Shown here: piece after piece, positions 1-7,720 of the stretch
Layout: each line of letters opens with the position of its first letter
Position numbering within the stretch: position 1 is the first letter of the stretch
Source of the DNA: Fundidesulfovibrio agrisoli
Lineage (GTDB): Bacteria; Desulfobacterota; Desulfovibrionia; Desulfovibrionales; Desulfovibrionaceae
Length of the DNA: 39,715 nucleotides
NCBI RefSeq assembly: GCF_022808715.1
Contig: NZ_JAKZKX010000011.1
Span: forward strand, 1-39,715
Reading direction: 5' to 3'
The notes under the pieces: generated by a model
What the model was told of the DNA's origin: nothing
The model's input: the letters and a program-made list of their open reading frames with translations, nothing else
The model's database searches: none
Position numbers and translations under genes: made by a program

Positions 1-72
<72 letters not shown>

Positions 73-85
73 ATCGGCGTGATAA

Positions 86-125
86 AAGGCCCGTCCGGCA
101 GAACACCGGACGGGCCTTCTTCTTT
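86..125. terminator. Rho-independent terminator after the M16 peptidase
   Basis: A 13-bp perfect stem (86-98 with 106-118) encloses a 7-nt loop. On the minus strand it is followed by TTTTAT, about 30 nt past the stop of the peptidase gene. On the plus strand it is followed by a CTTCTTCTTTT tract, so it could work in both directions. Confidence 0.85.
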
Positions 126-147
126 TCGTCCGTACCTCGCGCGTGTT

Positions 148-3063
148 CTAAAGCGCGGAGGTGATCTCCATATCCGGCATGGCCTGGCGGGCCTGCTCCA
201 GGTTCTCCCTGGAGCCCAGCACCACCACGGGCGCTCCGGCGATGCCCGCGGCGATGGCTTTCCCGGCCTGGCGCAGCTGCGTAAGCGTGGTGCCCATCAC
301 CTCCTCGCGCAGGGCCTGCCTTGCCTCCTCGGTGTCGCGGCTCCAGTGGCGCACCAGGGCCACGTGCCCCTGGGCGTCGGGGAGCATGTAGGCGTCCAGG
401 TCGCCCACGGTGCCGATCACGGCGCGTTCAAGCTCCTCGGCGGGGATGTCCAGGCTGCCCAGGAAGTCCCCGGCTTCGGCGAAGGCCTCCAGGGTCTTGG
501 CGATGTTGGGGTCGCGGTAGGAGAGCATGGTCAGCAGGTTGGCGTGGCGGTCGAAGGTGCAGAACGCGCCGTAGGCTCCGCCGCGCACGCGCACGCGCTC
601 CCAGAGGTAGGCGTTGCGCAGGTAGCGGCAGGCCACCAGCATGGAGCCGTGGGGCGCGTAGCCGACCTCGGCAAGGTTGCGGGCCTGGGCCACGTAGTTC
701 ACCTGCACGGGCGCGGCCAGGCCCTCGCGGGCGGGCAGGGCGGGGGCGTCCCAGGCGGCGGGCGAGGCGGGCGCGCCCTGGGGCAGGCTGCCGATCATGT
801 CGCGCAGCGCGGGCTCGAACCCGCCGAAGTGGCTGGCGTCCAGGGTGACGTTGGCTTGCAGGCCCGAGGAGCAGAGCACCAGGCGGCGCAGCTCGTGCAG
901 ACCCTCGCGCAGCTTGGGCCAATGGGTGTCGAAGTCGGCGGCCCAGGCGCGCAGGCTCTCGATGCCCGTGAGGCCGGAGAGCAGCTCGTCCGCCAGGGAG
1001 GCCCTGCCGAAGCGGGAGCGCAACCGCCGCGCCGCGTAGGCGTGGCCGGAGGTGACCAGCCCGCGTTCGGCACGGGCCTTGGCCTCCAGGAGCATCTCCT
1101 TGAAGCGGGGCTCGTTGTCGAAGTTGGCGCGGGTCAGGGCGTCGCGCATGAGCTCCAGGAACTCGGGGGCGCGGTCCGGGGTGGCCTTGCCACCCAGCAC
1201 CATGCGGGATGACGCCACGCCTGGCCCGGCCCCGCGCACGGAGGTCATGGAGACGGAGGCCCCGATGCCGCCGGTCTTGCGGGCTACCCGGTTCAGGAAC
1301 TGGGCGAAGTCCTCGCGGTCGGTGCCGCACTCCACCAGGGCGCGCCCGAACAGCGGGACCAGGGGCAGCAGCTCGCGCGGCGTTCCGGCCATGTCGAAGG
1401 CCAGCTCCAGGTAGACCACGCCGTTGGTGGGCAGGTCGTGGAAGAAGAGGTCCGGGGCGCGCCAATCGGCCGGGATGGCCCGGTTGCGGGCGGGCAGGTC
1501 GGCCAGGTGCAGGTTGGGGATGGTGGCCAGGGCCTCGGGGGAGTCCGGGGTGTCCTGGAAGAGCTGGATGCGCCGGGCCAGATCCAGGGCGTGGGCGCGG
1601 GCCTCGGGGGTGAGCGCGGCTTGGGCCGCCTCCACGCGCTGTTTTTCCTCGTCCACCAGGCGCTGGGCCATGGCGGGGTCGGGCAGCAGGGCCACGTGGG
1701 CGCGGTGGGTGTTTTCGATGAGGTGCTCGGCCAGCAGCTTCTCGATGACCTTCTCGCCGGAGGCGATGCGGGCCTTGAGGGATTCCAGCGGGGCCTGGAA
1801 GCGGATGGGGGCCAGGGGGTCGCCGCCGTGCAGCCAGGTGGTCAGGGCGCGCAGCATGAGCGAGAGCCCGCGCGGGAAGGAGCCGGTGTTGTTCTCGCGC
1901 AGCCGGAACTCGATGGTGTTCAGGGCCGCCTCCACGTCCTCGGGGGCCACGCCCCGCTCCTGGATGGAGCGCAGGGTGTCGAGCACCAGGGCCTCGGCCT
2001 TGGGCAGGTCCTCGGGCATGACTCCCTTGAGGCCGATGGAGAAGACCATCTGGCGCAGCTCTGCCTCGAGGCCGCCGCCGGAGAGGTCCTCGCCCAGGCC
2101 GGAGGAGATGAGCGCCCGGCGCAGGGGCGAGCCGGGCAGGCCGATGAGCGTGTGCTCCAGCACGGCCAGGGCCAGGCCCAGCTCCATGTCGCGCACCTCG
2201 GGCAGCAGCCAGTTCACCGTGAAGTAGGCTTTGGGGGGAGGCGAGTCCTCGCGGGGGGCGGCGCAGGCGTAGGTGGCCTCCAGGCGGCGCGGCTCGCTGA
2301 AGCGGGGTTGCAGCGCGATGGCGGAATCCACCTGGATGCGGGTGTAGTCGCGCAGGTATGCGTCCAGGATCTCCAGGCGGCGCTGCGGGTCGTCGTCGCC
2401 ATAGAAGAAGAAGCGCGCGTTGGAGGGGTGGTAGTAACGGCTGTGGAAATCCTTGAACTGGGCGTAGGTCAGGTCGGGGATGTGGGCCGGGTCGCCGCCG
2501 GAGTCCACCCCGTATGCTTGATCCGGGAATACGCTGCGCTGGGAGAGTTCGCCCAGCAGGCTTTCGGGGGAGGAGTAGACGCCCTTCATCTCGTTGTAGA
2601 CCACGCCCTTGAACACGAGGCCGCCGTCCTCGGGGTGGAGGTGCCAGCCCTCCTGGCCGAAGATCTCCTCGGGGATGCGCGGGTGGAAAACCGCGTCCAG
2701 GTAGACGTCCACCAGGTTGTAGAAGTCGGCCAGGTTGGCGCTGGCCACGGGGTAGCAGGTCTTGTCGGGGTAGGTGAAGGCGTTGAGGAAGGTCTGCAGC
2801 GAGCTCTTGAGGAGCTCCACGAAGGGCTCCTTCACGGGGTAGCGCCGGGAGCCGCAGAGTACGGAGTGCTCCAGGATGTGGGGCACGCCGGTGGAATCGG
2901 CGGGCGGCGTGCGGAAGCTGACGCCGAAGACCTTGTTGTCGTCCGCGCAGGAGAGGGAAAGCAGCTCCGCCCCGGTGGGCTCGTGCCGGTAGAGCCTGGC
3001 CTGCATGTCGTATTCATCGATGCGCTGTTCGGTGACCAGCGTGAAACCGTATGTTTCGGGCAT
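148..3063 (-). CDS. M16C (PreP-type) insulinase-family metallopeptidase
   Basis: This is a 971-residue zinc peptidase of the inverzincin M16C group (presequence-protease/pitrilysin type), which degrades unfolded peptides inside a closed clamshell. The inverted zinc motif HxxEH is at residues 62-66 (H62, E65, H66), and the distal zinc-ligand glutamate is probably E158 in NEMKG. Length and the four-repeat architecture fit the family, whose members are near 970-1000 residues. No signal peptide is visible, so it is probably cytoplasmic. The ATG is preceded by GGGAG at suitable spacing. It is monocistronic: a terminator follows its stop and a divergent gene lies upstream. Family is certain; substrate is unknown. 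Confidence 0.93.
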   Translation of the reverse strand: MPETYGFTLVTEQRIDEYDMQARLYRHEPTGAELLSLSCADDNKVFGVSFRTPPADSTGVPHILEHSVLCGSRRYPVKEPFVELLKSSLQTFLNAFTYPDKTCYPVASANLADFYNLVDVYLDAVFHPRIPEEIFGQEGWHLHPEDGGLVFKGVVYNEMKGVYSSPESLLGELSQRSVFPDQAYGVDSGGDPAHIPDLTYAQFKDFHSRYYHPSNARFFFYGDDDPQRRLEILDAYLRDYTRIQVDSAIALQPRFSEPRRLEATYACAAPREDSPPPKAYFTVNWLLPEVRDMELGLALAVLEHTLIGLPGSPLRRALISSGLGEDLSGGGLEAELRQMVFSIGLKGVMPEDLPKAEALVLDTLRSIQERGVAPEDVEAALNTIEFRLRENNTGSFPRGLSLMLRALTTWLHGGDPLAPIRFQAPLESLKARIASGEKVIEKLLAEHLIENTHRAHVALLPDPAMAQRLVDEEKQRVEAAQAALTPEARAHALDLARRIQLFQDTPDSPEALATIPNLHLADLPARNRAIPADWRAPDLFFHDLPTNGVVYLELAFDMAGTPRELLPLVPLFGRALVECGTDREDFAQFLNRVARKTGGIGASVSMTSVRGAGPGVASSRMVLGGKATPDRAPEFLELMRDALTRANFDNEPRFKEMLLEAKARAERGLVTSGHAYAARRLRSRFGRASLADELLSGLTGIESLRAWAADFDTHWPKLREGLHELRRLVLCSSGLQANVTLDASHFGGFEPALRDMIGSLPQGAPASPAAWDAPALPAREGLAAPVQVNYVAQARNLAEVGYAPHGSMLVACRYLRNAYLWERVRVRGGAYGAFCTFDRHANLLTMLSYRDPNIAKTLEAFAEAGDFLGSLDIPAEELERAVIGTVGDLDAYMLPDAQGHVALVRHWSRDTEEARQALREEVMGTTLTQLRQAGKAIAAGIAGAPVVVLGSRENLEQARQAMPDMEITSAL

Positions 3064-3467
3064 TGTCGCTCCCTTTTATGAAGTTCGGATAAGATAACGC
3101 AGCGGGGCCGCAGAGGCAAAGGCCTGCGAATGCGCCGCGAAGAAATGCCGCAACCGCTGGATAGCGTTGCGGTTCCTTGGGTTGCGAGCCGCGTGCGGCC
3201 AAGGCGGATAAAAGCACGAAGCTTCGAAGTCAAATTCTTGCCAAATTTTAATGAATGCTCTAGAAAGGGAGCCGACAGGGAAAACCACTTGCCCCGCAGG
3301 TGAGTTTTTCTGTATGGTTATCGCGAGGAAACGCGCCGCCTCTGCCGTCCGGGCGCGTCCGGAACCCCCAGGCGGGCCCCGGGGTCGAAGGGCGGCGCGT
3401 GTTAACGGCTCTGAGGGTGGCTCAGTTTTTGAGACAATTCACTTTGATTTGGAAGGAGGACTTAGGC
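3064..3467. promoter_or_regulatory. Divergent intergenic region with leader of the VWA-OmpA gene
   Basis: This 404-bp gap separates two divergently transcribed genes. It is richer in A+T than its surroundings around 3225-3330. A possible plus-strand sigma-70 promoter is TTGCCC at 3289-3294 with TATGGT at 3313-3318 (18-bp spacing), which would give a leader of about 140 nt. A strong ribosome binding site GGAAGGAGGA lies at 3451-3460. No small gene is convincing here: the open frame beginning at 3300 is simply an upstream extension of the next gene and has no ribosome binding site. Confidence 0.4.
3411..3430 (+). other. Small hairpin plus T5 in the leader (possible attenuator)
   Basis: CTGAG (3411-3415) and CTCAG (3421-3425) form a 5-bp stem with a 5-nt loop, followed at once by TTTTT. 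It sits about 40 nt upstream of the start codon of the VWA-OmpA gene. The stem is short, so termination would be weak. It may be chance. Confidence 0.25.
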
Positions 3468-4499
3468 ATGAAGAAAATGCGCATCATCGTGGCCATGCTG
3501 ATCATGGCCCTGGTCGGCACGGCTCTTCCGGCCGCTGCCAAGAAGATGGTTCCCAAGGTCGACAACTTCATCCTGTTCGTGGACCACTCGAGCTCCATGG
3601 CGTTTTCCTACAAGGGACAGCGCTATGTTCAGTTCGGCGGCGTCTCCAAGATCATGATGGCCAAGTCCACCGTGGTCGAGCTCAACAAGCTCATCCCCGC
3701 CCTGCCCTACAAGGCCGGCCTGTACACCTTCGCCCCCTACAAGCAGTATGCGGGCATGGCTCCTTACGACAAGGCCGCCATGGACAAGGCCATCGCTCCC
3801 CTGTCCACCAACTATGAGGCCTATGGCCGCATGACCCCCATGGGCGTCGGCCTGAATGACCTCGACAAGGTCATCGGCGGCCTGTCTGGCAAGACCGCCG
3901 TCATCATCCTGTCCGACGGCGACTCCAACCTGGGCGTCGATCCCGTGGGCGTGGCCAAGCAGATGCAGGCCAAGTACGGCGACAAGATCTGCTTCAGCGT
4001 CATCAGCTTCGCCGACAACAAGCACGGCGAGCAGGTCCTGAAGGAAATCGCCGCTCTGTCCAAGTGCTCCTGCTTCGCCCTGGGCGAAGAGGTGCTGCGC
4101 AACCAGACCGCTCGCGAGAACTTCCTGAAGTGCGCCCTGTACGACTTCATCGACGACGAAGTGGTGATCTTCCGCTCCATCTACTTCGACTTCGACAAGT
4201 ACAACATCAAGAAGGAATTCATCCCCGTTCTTGACGAAGGCGTCGCCATCATCAAGTCCAAGCCCAACCTGGCCGTGATCCTCGAAGGCCACACCGACTC
4301 CGTGGGCACCGAGAAGTACAACATGGCTCTGTCCCTGCGCCGCGCCAACTCCGTGAAGGCCTACTTCGTGAAGAAGGGCGTGGACGCTGGCCGCATCACC
4401 GCCGTCGGCTTCGGCAAGGCCAACCCCCGCTACGACAACAAGACCGCCGAAGGCCGCAAGATGAACCGCCGCGTGGAGATCAAGTTCAAGTCGAACTAA
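3468..4499 (+). CDS. Exported VWA-OmpA family protein
   Basis: A 343-residue protein with a signal peptide (about 1-24, ending PAAA-KK), a von Willebrand factor A domain (about 33-215) and a C-terminal OmpA peptidoglycan-binding domain (about 235-340). The metal-ion-dependent adhesion site is intact: D39, S41 and S43 in DHSSS, T123, and D150 in SDGD. The OmpA domain shows the family residues D276 in GHTDS and R291. It is likely periplasmic or outer-membrane associated, tethering a protein-interaction module to peptidoglycan. The start at 3468 has the GGAAGGAGGA ribosome binding site and gives a proper signal peptide; longer readings do not. Codon use is strongly biased, suggesting high expression. 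The exact partner is unknown. Confidence 0.93.
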   Translation: MKKMRIIVAMLIMALVGTALPAAAKKMVPKVDNFILFVDHSSSMAFSYKGQRYVQFGGVSKIMMAKSTVVELNKLIPALPYKAGLYTFAPYKQYAGMAPYDKAAMDKAIAPLSTNYEAYGRMTPMGVGLNDLDKVIGGLSGKTAVIILSDGDSNLGVDPVGVAKQMQAKYGDKICFSVISFADNKHGEQVLKEIAALSKCSCFALGEEVLRNQTARENFLKCALYDFIDDEVVIFRSIYFDFDKYNIKKEFIPVLDEGVAIIKSKPNLAVILEGHTDSVGTEKYNMALSLRRANSVKAYFVKKGVDAGRITAVGFGKANPRYDNKTAEGRKMNRRVEIKFKSN

Positions 4500-4521
4500 C
4501 CTCCATCTAGCCTCGTGACAA

Positions 4522-4564
4522 AACCAGGCGGAGCCGTTAGGTTCCGCCTGGTTCTTTTTTTTTT
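4522..4564 (+). terminator. Strong intrinsic terminator between VWA-OmpA and LysM genes
   Basis: An 11-bp perfect stem (AACCAGGCGGA at 4522-4532 with its complement at 4542-4552) is followed by a T-rich tract of about ten residues. The ribosome binding site of the next gene (GGAGGGA) begins immediately after the T tract. Confidence 0.92.
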
Positions 4565-4576
4565 GGAGGGAGCGTC

Positions 4577-5389
4577 ATGAACAAGATTATCGTCCCTGCC
4601 CTGGCATTCTGCCTGGCGTTGTCCGGCTGCTCGATGTTTGGGGAGAAACCCCAGCCAGCCCCCGTGGTGGAGGTCAAGCCCGAACCCGCGCCCCCGCCGC
4701 CGCCTCCGCCGCCGCCCCCGCCGCTGACCCACACGGTCAAGAAGGGCGACACCGTGGCCGCCATCGCCAAGAAGTACGGCGTTCCCGCCTCCATCGTGCT
4801 CGCGGGCAACAACCTCAAGAGCGCGAAGGAAGTGAAGGCCGGGATGGTGCTGACCATCCCCGGCAAGACCGCCTCCCCGGCGGCGCCCACCCCCCTGTCC
4901 GCGGCCAAGGAGCCAACGGTCAAGGAACCCGCCGAACCCAAGGTGGGCAAGGGCAAGGGCTCCAAGTCCGATCCGTACGGCATCGAGTCCGCCACGGCCC
5001 CGGAGAAGGGCAAGAAGAAGTCCGGCAAGGTGGACGACGAGGCGACATTCGAGAAGATCAAGGCGGAGTTCCACGACTACGCCACCAAGTGGCTGCAGAA
5101 GTCCACCGCGCTTTCCCAGTCCAACAAGGACCGCAAGGAAGTGAAGCAGGAGGACGGGCGCTACGTGGCCAGCTATGGTGTGATCCTCATCAACACCATG
5201 CAGACCGAGGTCAAGCGCGTCGACTATGACGACACCCCCTACGTGGGCCACATCACCTACCAGCTGGAGATGCACCGCACCTACGGCAACACCGCCCAGG
5301 CGGCCCTGGCTTCCACCCAGGAAGAGGTGAAGCAGGAATCCATGCGCGAGATCTTCAGCTACTCCGGCAAGAAGCGGGCCTGGCGCTAG
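4577..5389 (+). CDS. LysM-domain lipoprotein
   Basis: A 270-residue predicted lipoprotein. The lipobox LSGC places the lipidated cysteine at C18. An uninterrupted run of 11 prolines follows (39-49), then a LysM peptidoglycan-binding domain (about 51-97: HTVKKGDTV, AAIAKKYGV, GMVLTIPGK). A Lys/Pro/Ala-rich linker runs to about 150, and a C-terminal domain of unknown family occupies 155-270. It probably links the outer membrane to the cell wall, like the peptidoglycan-binding protein encoded just upstream. The ribosome binding site is GGAGGGA, six bases before the ATG. Family assignment rests on the lipobox and LysM; the C-terminal domain was not recognised. Confidence 0.9.
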   Translation: MNKIIVPALAFCLALSGCSMFGEKPQPAPVVEVKPEPAPPPPPPPPPPPLTHTVKKGDTVAAIAKKYGVPASIVLAGNNLKSAKEVKAGMVLTIPGKTASPAAPTPLSAAKEPTVKEPAEPKVGKGKGSKSDPYGIESATAPEKGKKKSGKVDDEATFEKIKAEFHDYATKWLQKSTALSQSNKDRKEVKQEDGRYVASYGVILINTMQTEVKRVDYDDTPYVGHITYQLEMHRTYGNTAQAALASTQEEVKQESMREIFSYSGKKRAWR

Positions 5390-5420
5390 GCACAGGCAAA
5401 TCCGCAGGCGATTGGTTCAT

Positions 5421-5456
5421 AAGGCCCCCCGGTTCCCTCCGGCGGGGCCTTTTTCT
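5421..5456 (+). terminator. Intrinsic terminator after the LysM lipoprotein gene
   Basis: AAGGCCCCCCGG pairs with CCGGCGGGGCCTT (one bulge), followed by TTTTC. It lies 32 nt after the stop codon. Confidence 0.85.
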
Positions 5457-5616
5457 TGCGATTTACCTGGGCGAGTTGGGTATTTCCCCTGGTTCCAGCC
5501 TCAAACCCGAGGATTGACCGCCTGGATCAAGGAAAATCACGCCGTGATGAAATAATCGGCTTTCGGGGGATGTAATTTCTGGGGAAATGTGTATGATCGA
5601 AGCCAGTAAGAACTAT

Positions 5617-5627
5617 TCTTATTAAGA
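5617..5627. promoter_or_regulatory. A/T-rich palindrome upstream of the peroxiredoxin gene
   Basis: TCTTA-T-TAAGA is a perfect 11-bp palindrome in an A/T-rich patch 22 bp before the start codon, in an otherwise GC-rich genome. Its position and composition resemble PerR/Fur-type operators of peroxide-response genes, but it does not match the usual 15-bp PerR box well. A TATGAT hexamer at 5592-5597 could be a -10 box. Assignment to a regulator is inference. Confidence 0.35.
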
Positions 5628-5649
5628 TAAACATACACAGGAGGCTCCC

Positions 5650-6297
5650 ATGAGCTGCGAAACCACCACCCACTCCCACGAACATAGCCATGGCGGCTGC
5701 GAACACGCCCACGTGGGCAAGCCGGTGACCGATTTCACCGCCGATGTATTCGACCCGGAAGAGGGCTTCTTCGGCGAAATCAGCCTGGAGAAGCTCCGGA
5801 CGGAGAAGAAATGGACCGTGCTGTTCTTCTACCCGGCGGACTTCACCTTCGTCTGCCCCACGGAACTGGCCGACCTGGCCGTGAAACACCCTGGGCTCAA
5901 AGAGGCTGGCGTCGAGGTGCTCTCCGTCTCCACGGACACCAAGTTCACCCACATGGCCTGGAAGGGCAGCGAGCGCCTGTTGGAAGGCGTCCGCTACAAG
6001 ATGGTGGCCGACCCCACGGGCAAGCTCTCCCGCTACTTCGGCGTCTATGACCCGGATACCGGGCTGGCCTTGCGCGGCACCTTCATCATCAACCCGGACG
6101 GGGTGCTGGTCTCCTCCGAGGTGAACTTCTACAACGTCGGGCGCAACGCCGACGAACTCCAGCGCAAGATCGAGGCCAACCTCTACCTAATCGACCACCC
6201 GGCCGAGGCCTGCCCCGCCAAGTGGACCCCGGGCGGCAAGACCCTGACCCCCTCCGAGAAGATGGTCGGCAAGGTCTATGAGGCGCTCAACGGGTAA
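5650..6297 (+). CDS. Typical 2-Cys peroxiredoxin (AhpC/TSA family) with His-rich N-terminus
   Basis: A 215-residue cytoplasmic thiol peroxidase that reduces hydrogen peroxide and organic hydroperoxides. The peroxidatic cysteine is C69 in FTFVCPTE and the resolving cysteine is C188 in AEACPAKW, with the C-terminal GGKTL and helix typical of the Prx1/AhpC group. The unusual part is the first 22 residues, which contain six histidines plus C3 and C17, a possible metal-binding tail not seen in standard AhpC. The start codon is supported by AGGAGG at 5640-5645. It is probably monocistronic: terminators lie on both sides. The reductant partner (thioredoxin or AhpF-like) is not in the window. Confidence 0.94.
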   Translation: MSCETTTHSHEHSHGGCEHAHVGKPVTDFTADVFDPEEGFFGEISLEKLRTEKKWTVLFFYPADFTFVCPTELADLAVKHPGLKEAGVEVLSVSTDTKFTHMAWKGSERLLEGVRYKMVADPTGKLSRYFGVYDPDTGLALRGTFIINPDGVLVSSEVNFYNVGRNADELQRKIEANLYLIDHPAEACPAKWTPGGKTLTPSEKMVGKVYEALNG

Positions 6298-6327
6298 CGC
6301 TGTTTCATCCCCGAGGATTGCGTAATC

Positions 6328-6366
6328 AAGCGGGCTCCGGCGCAAGCCGGAGCCCGCTTCGGTTTT
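6328..6366 (+). terminator. Intrinsic terminator after the peroxiredoxin gene
   Basis: A 14-bp perfect stem (6328-6341 with 6346-6359) and a 4-nt loop GCAA are followed by CGGTTTTTAA. Confidence 0.92.
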
Positions 6367-6380
6367 TAAGAGGAAAATTG

Positions 6381-6409
6381 TTTACGCGACTAGACGACCG
6401 GTCTATTTA
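6381..6409 (+). promoter_or_regulatory. tetR promoter with overlapping operator
   Basis: A sigma-70-like promoter, TTTACG (6381-6386) and TATTTA (6404-6409) with 17-bp spacing, contains the operator at 6391-6405. The operator has inverted arms TAGAC/GTCTA around GACCG and an inner 8-bp palindrome GACCGGTC. Binding there would block RNA polymerase, consistent with TetR autorepression. Confidence 0.6.
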
Positions 6410-6416
6410 ATTCAAC

Positions 6417-6995
6417 ATGAAGCGCGACACCCGCCAGGAAATCATCGAAGCCGCCGCGCGGCTGATCCACATGCAGGGCTACACCGCCACCGGGATCAAG
6501 GAGATCGTGGAAGCGGCCAAGGTGCCCAAGGGCTCCTTCTACTTCTATTTCCCCTCCAAGGAGGCCCTGGGCCTGGCCCTTGTGGAGCATTATTGCGAGA
6601 TCGTGCGCTCGGGGTGGGAGCCGGTGCTCGCCGACGCTTCGACACCGCCGCTGGAGCGGTTGCGGAGGCTGTTCCTGGCGCGGATTCAATCGCGGGAGGA
6701 GGCGGGCTACGCCCTGGGGTGCCCCATCGGCGGGCTCGCGCAGGAGATGAGCGCTCTCTCCGGCCCCCTCCGTGAGCGGCTGCGCCAGGCCCTGGACGGT
6801 CTCACCGCCATGGTGCGCTCCCTGCTGGAGGAGGCCGCCCAGTCCGGGCTCCTGCCCCAGGGCATGGACCCGGCCACGGCCGCTGCCTTCATCGTGGACG
6901 CCTGGGAAGGGGCGCTGCTGCGCATGAAGGCGGACGCAGGCCCCGAGGCCTTGGATCGCTTCATGTCCGTTGTTTTCGACAGGCTGCTCGTGTAG
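6417..6995 (+). CDS. TetR/AcrR-family transcriptional regulator
   Basis: A 192-residue repressor-type regulator. The N-terminal helix-turn-helix (about 6-52) has the classic pattern: AAARLIHMQGY, TGIKEIVEAAKVPKGSFYFYFPSKEAL. The C-terminal ligand domain contains C60 and C102; C102 lies in the motif GCPIGGLAQE, which recurs in TetR proteins related to the electrophile sensor NemR. Redox or electrophile sensing is possible but unproven. An operator lies in its own promoter, and a second copy precedes the next gene, making a simple regulator-target pair. No clear Shine-Dalgarno precedes the ATG, so translation may start on a short or leaderless transcript. Confidence 0.88.
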   Translation: MKRDTRQEIIEAAARLIHMQGYTATGIKEIVEAAKVPKGSFYFYFPSKEALGLALVEHYCEIVRSGWEPVLADASTPPLERLRRLFLARIQSREEAGYALGCPIGGLAQEMSALSGPLRERLRQALDGLTAMVRSLLEEAAQSGLLPQGMDPATAAAFIVDAWEGALLRMKADAGPEALDRFMSVVFDRLLV

Positions 6996-7017
6996 CGTTT
7001 GTTTTTGGAGAACCAAC

Positions 7018-7032
7018 TAACCGACCGGTCTA
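7018..7032. promoter_or_regulatory. Second GACCGGTC operator, before the AhpD-like gene
   Basis: This 15-bp site shares the 11 bases CGACCGGTCTA with the operator at 6391-6405. Its left arm is degenerate (TAACC). It sits 17 bp upstream of the next start codon, overlapping the ribosome-binding leader. Only one other copy was noticed in the window, in front of tetR. Confidence 0.6.
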
Positions 7033-7049
7033 ATACTAGGAGGTATCCC

Positions 7050-7565
7050 ATGTTCCTGCTCGAAACCGTTGCCCCGGAAGCCGCCAAAGGCTTGATCGCC
7101 GACCTGTACGCCAAGTTCCCGCCGGAGATCGGCGTACCCAAGACCCTCCAGCTCATGAGCGCCAGCCCGGGCCTCATGGAGCGGCACCTGCAGGTGATAG
7201 ACTATTTCCGCAACCACAAGCGCCTGTCGCCCGAGTTTTTCACCGCCTTGCGCTACAGCGTGGCGGCCAAGGTGGGGCATGCGGCCTGCGAGGTGTTCAA
7301 CAGGGGCATTCTCAGCCGCATGGGCCTGGAGGACGAGCGCATCCGCAGGCTGGAGTGCGACCCCACGGCCGCCGGGCTGGACAAGGAGGAGGAGCAGCTG
7401 CTGCACTTCGTCCACAAGGTTGTGGACGAGCCCGCCTCGGTCACCGAAAAGGAGGTGAAGGCTCTTCGCAGCCTGGGCTTCAGCGACGCGGACATCCTGG
7501 ACGCCTGTTCCGCCGCTGCCAACATGGTGGCCTCCTCCGTGCTGTTCAAGGCATTTATCCGCTAA
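7050..7565 (+). CDS. AhpD/carboxymuconolactone-decarboxylase-like protein
   Basis: A 171-residue helical protein that resembles the AhpD-like/CMD superfamily: a helical core with AALRYSVAAKVGHAACEVF-type sequence at about residues 66-84, followed by helices and a conserved end. AhpD peroxidases use a CxxC pair; here only C80 occupies that place, so disulfide peroxidase activity is doubtful. The start at 7050 is set by AGGAGG at 7038-7043; the open frame upstream overlaps the operator and has no ribosome binding site. It lies 54 bp after tetR and carries the same operator, so it is the likely target of that regulator. Function is unknown. Confidence 0.75.
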   Translation: MFLLETVAPEAAKGLIADLYAKFPPEIGVPKTLQLMSASPGLMERHLQVIDYFRNHKRLSPEFFTALRYSVAAKVGHAACEVFNRGILSRMGLEDERIRRLECDPTAAGLDKEEEQLLHFVHKVVDEPASVTEKEVKALRSLGFSDADILDACSAAANMVASSVLFKAFIR

Positions 7566-7577
7566 CCTTCGCGCCGG

Positions 7578-7620
7578 AAAACAAAAGAGCCGTGGCCCTG
7601 GGGCCACGGCTCTTTGTTTT
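7578..7620. terminator. Bidirectional intrinsic terminator
   Basis: A long stem (AACAAAAGAGCCGTGGCCC paired with its near-complement around a TG loop) ends in TTTGTTTT on the plus strand and in T-rich sequence on the minus strand. It lies between convergent genes. Confidence 0.88.
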
Positions 7621-7664
7621 GGTGAGATATGCCGGGTAAGCGCCGCTTAGGCGCGGGCGTGTAT

Positions 7665-7700
7665 CGGTCAGACTCCTCCTAAAGACGCGGAGGCTGACCG
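7665..7700. other. Hairpin downstream of the flavoprotein gene
   Basis: CGGTCAG (7665-7671) pairs with CTGACCG (7694-7700), with a further CTCC/GGAG inner stem. It lies 20 bp past the stop of the minus-strand gene but has no T tract on either strand, so it is not a canonical terminator. Confidence 0.5.
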
Positions 7701-7720
7701 GTTTCCACTTGGCGGAGTGT

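Noticed and set aside
79-3081. Long plus-strand open frames opposite the M16 peptidase
   Set aside because: They are mirror frames of a high-GC gene: composition is Gly/Ala/Val/His-rich, no ribosome binding site, no family resemblance.
3300-3467. Longer start for the VWA-OmpA protein
   Set aside because: It has no ribosome binding site and would hide a perfect signal peptide; the internal ATG has GGAAGGAGGA.
4715-4730. CCG/CCC microsatellite as a repeat element
   Set aside because: It encodes the proline run of the lipoprotein in frame and needs no other explanation.
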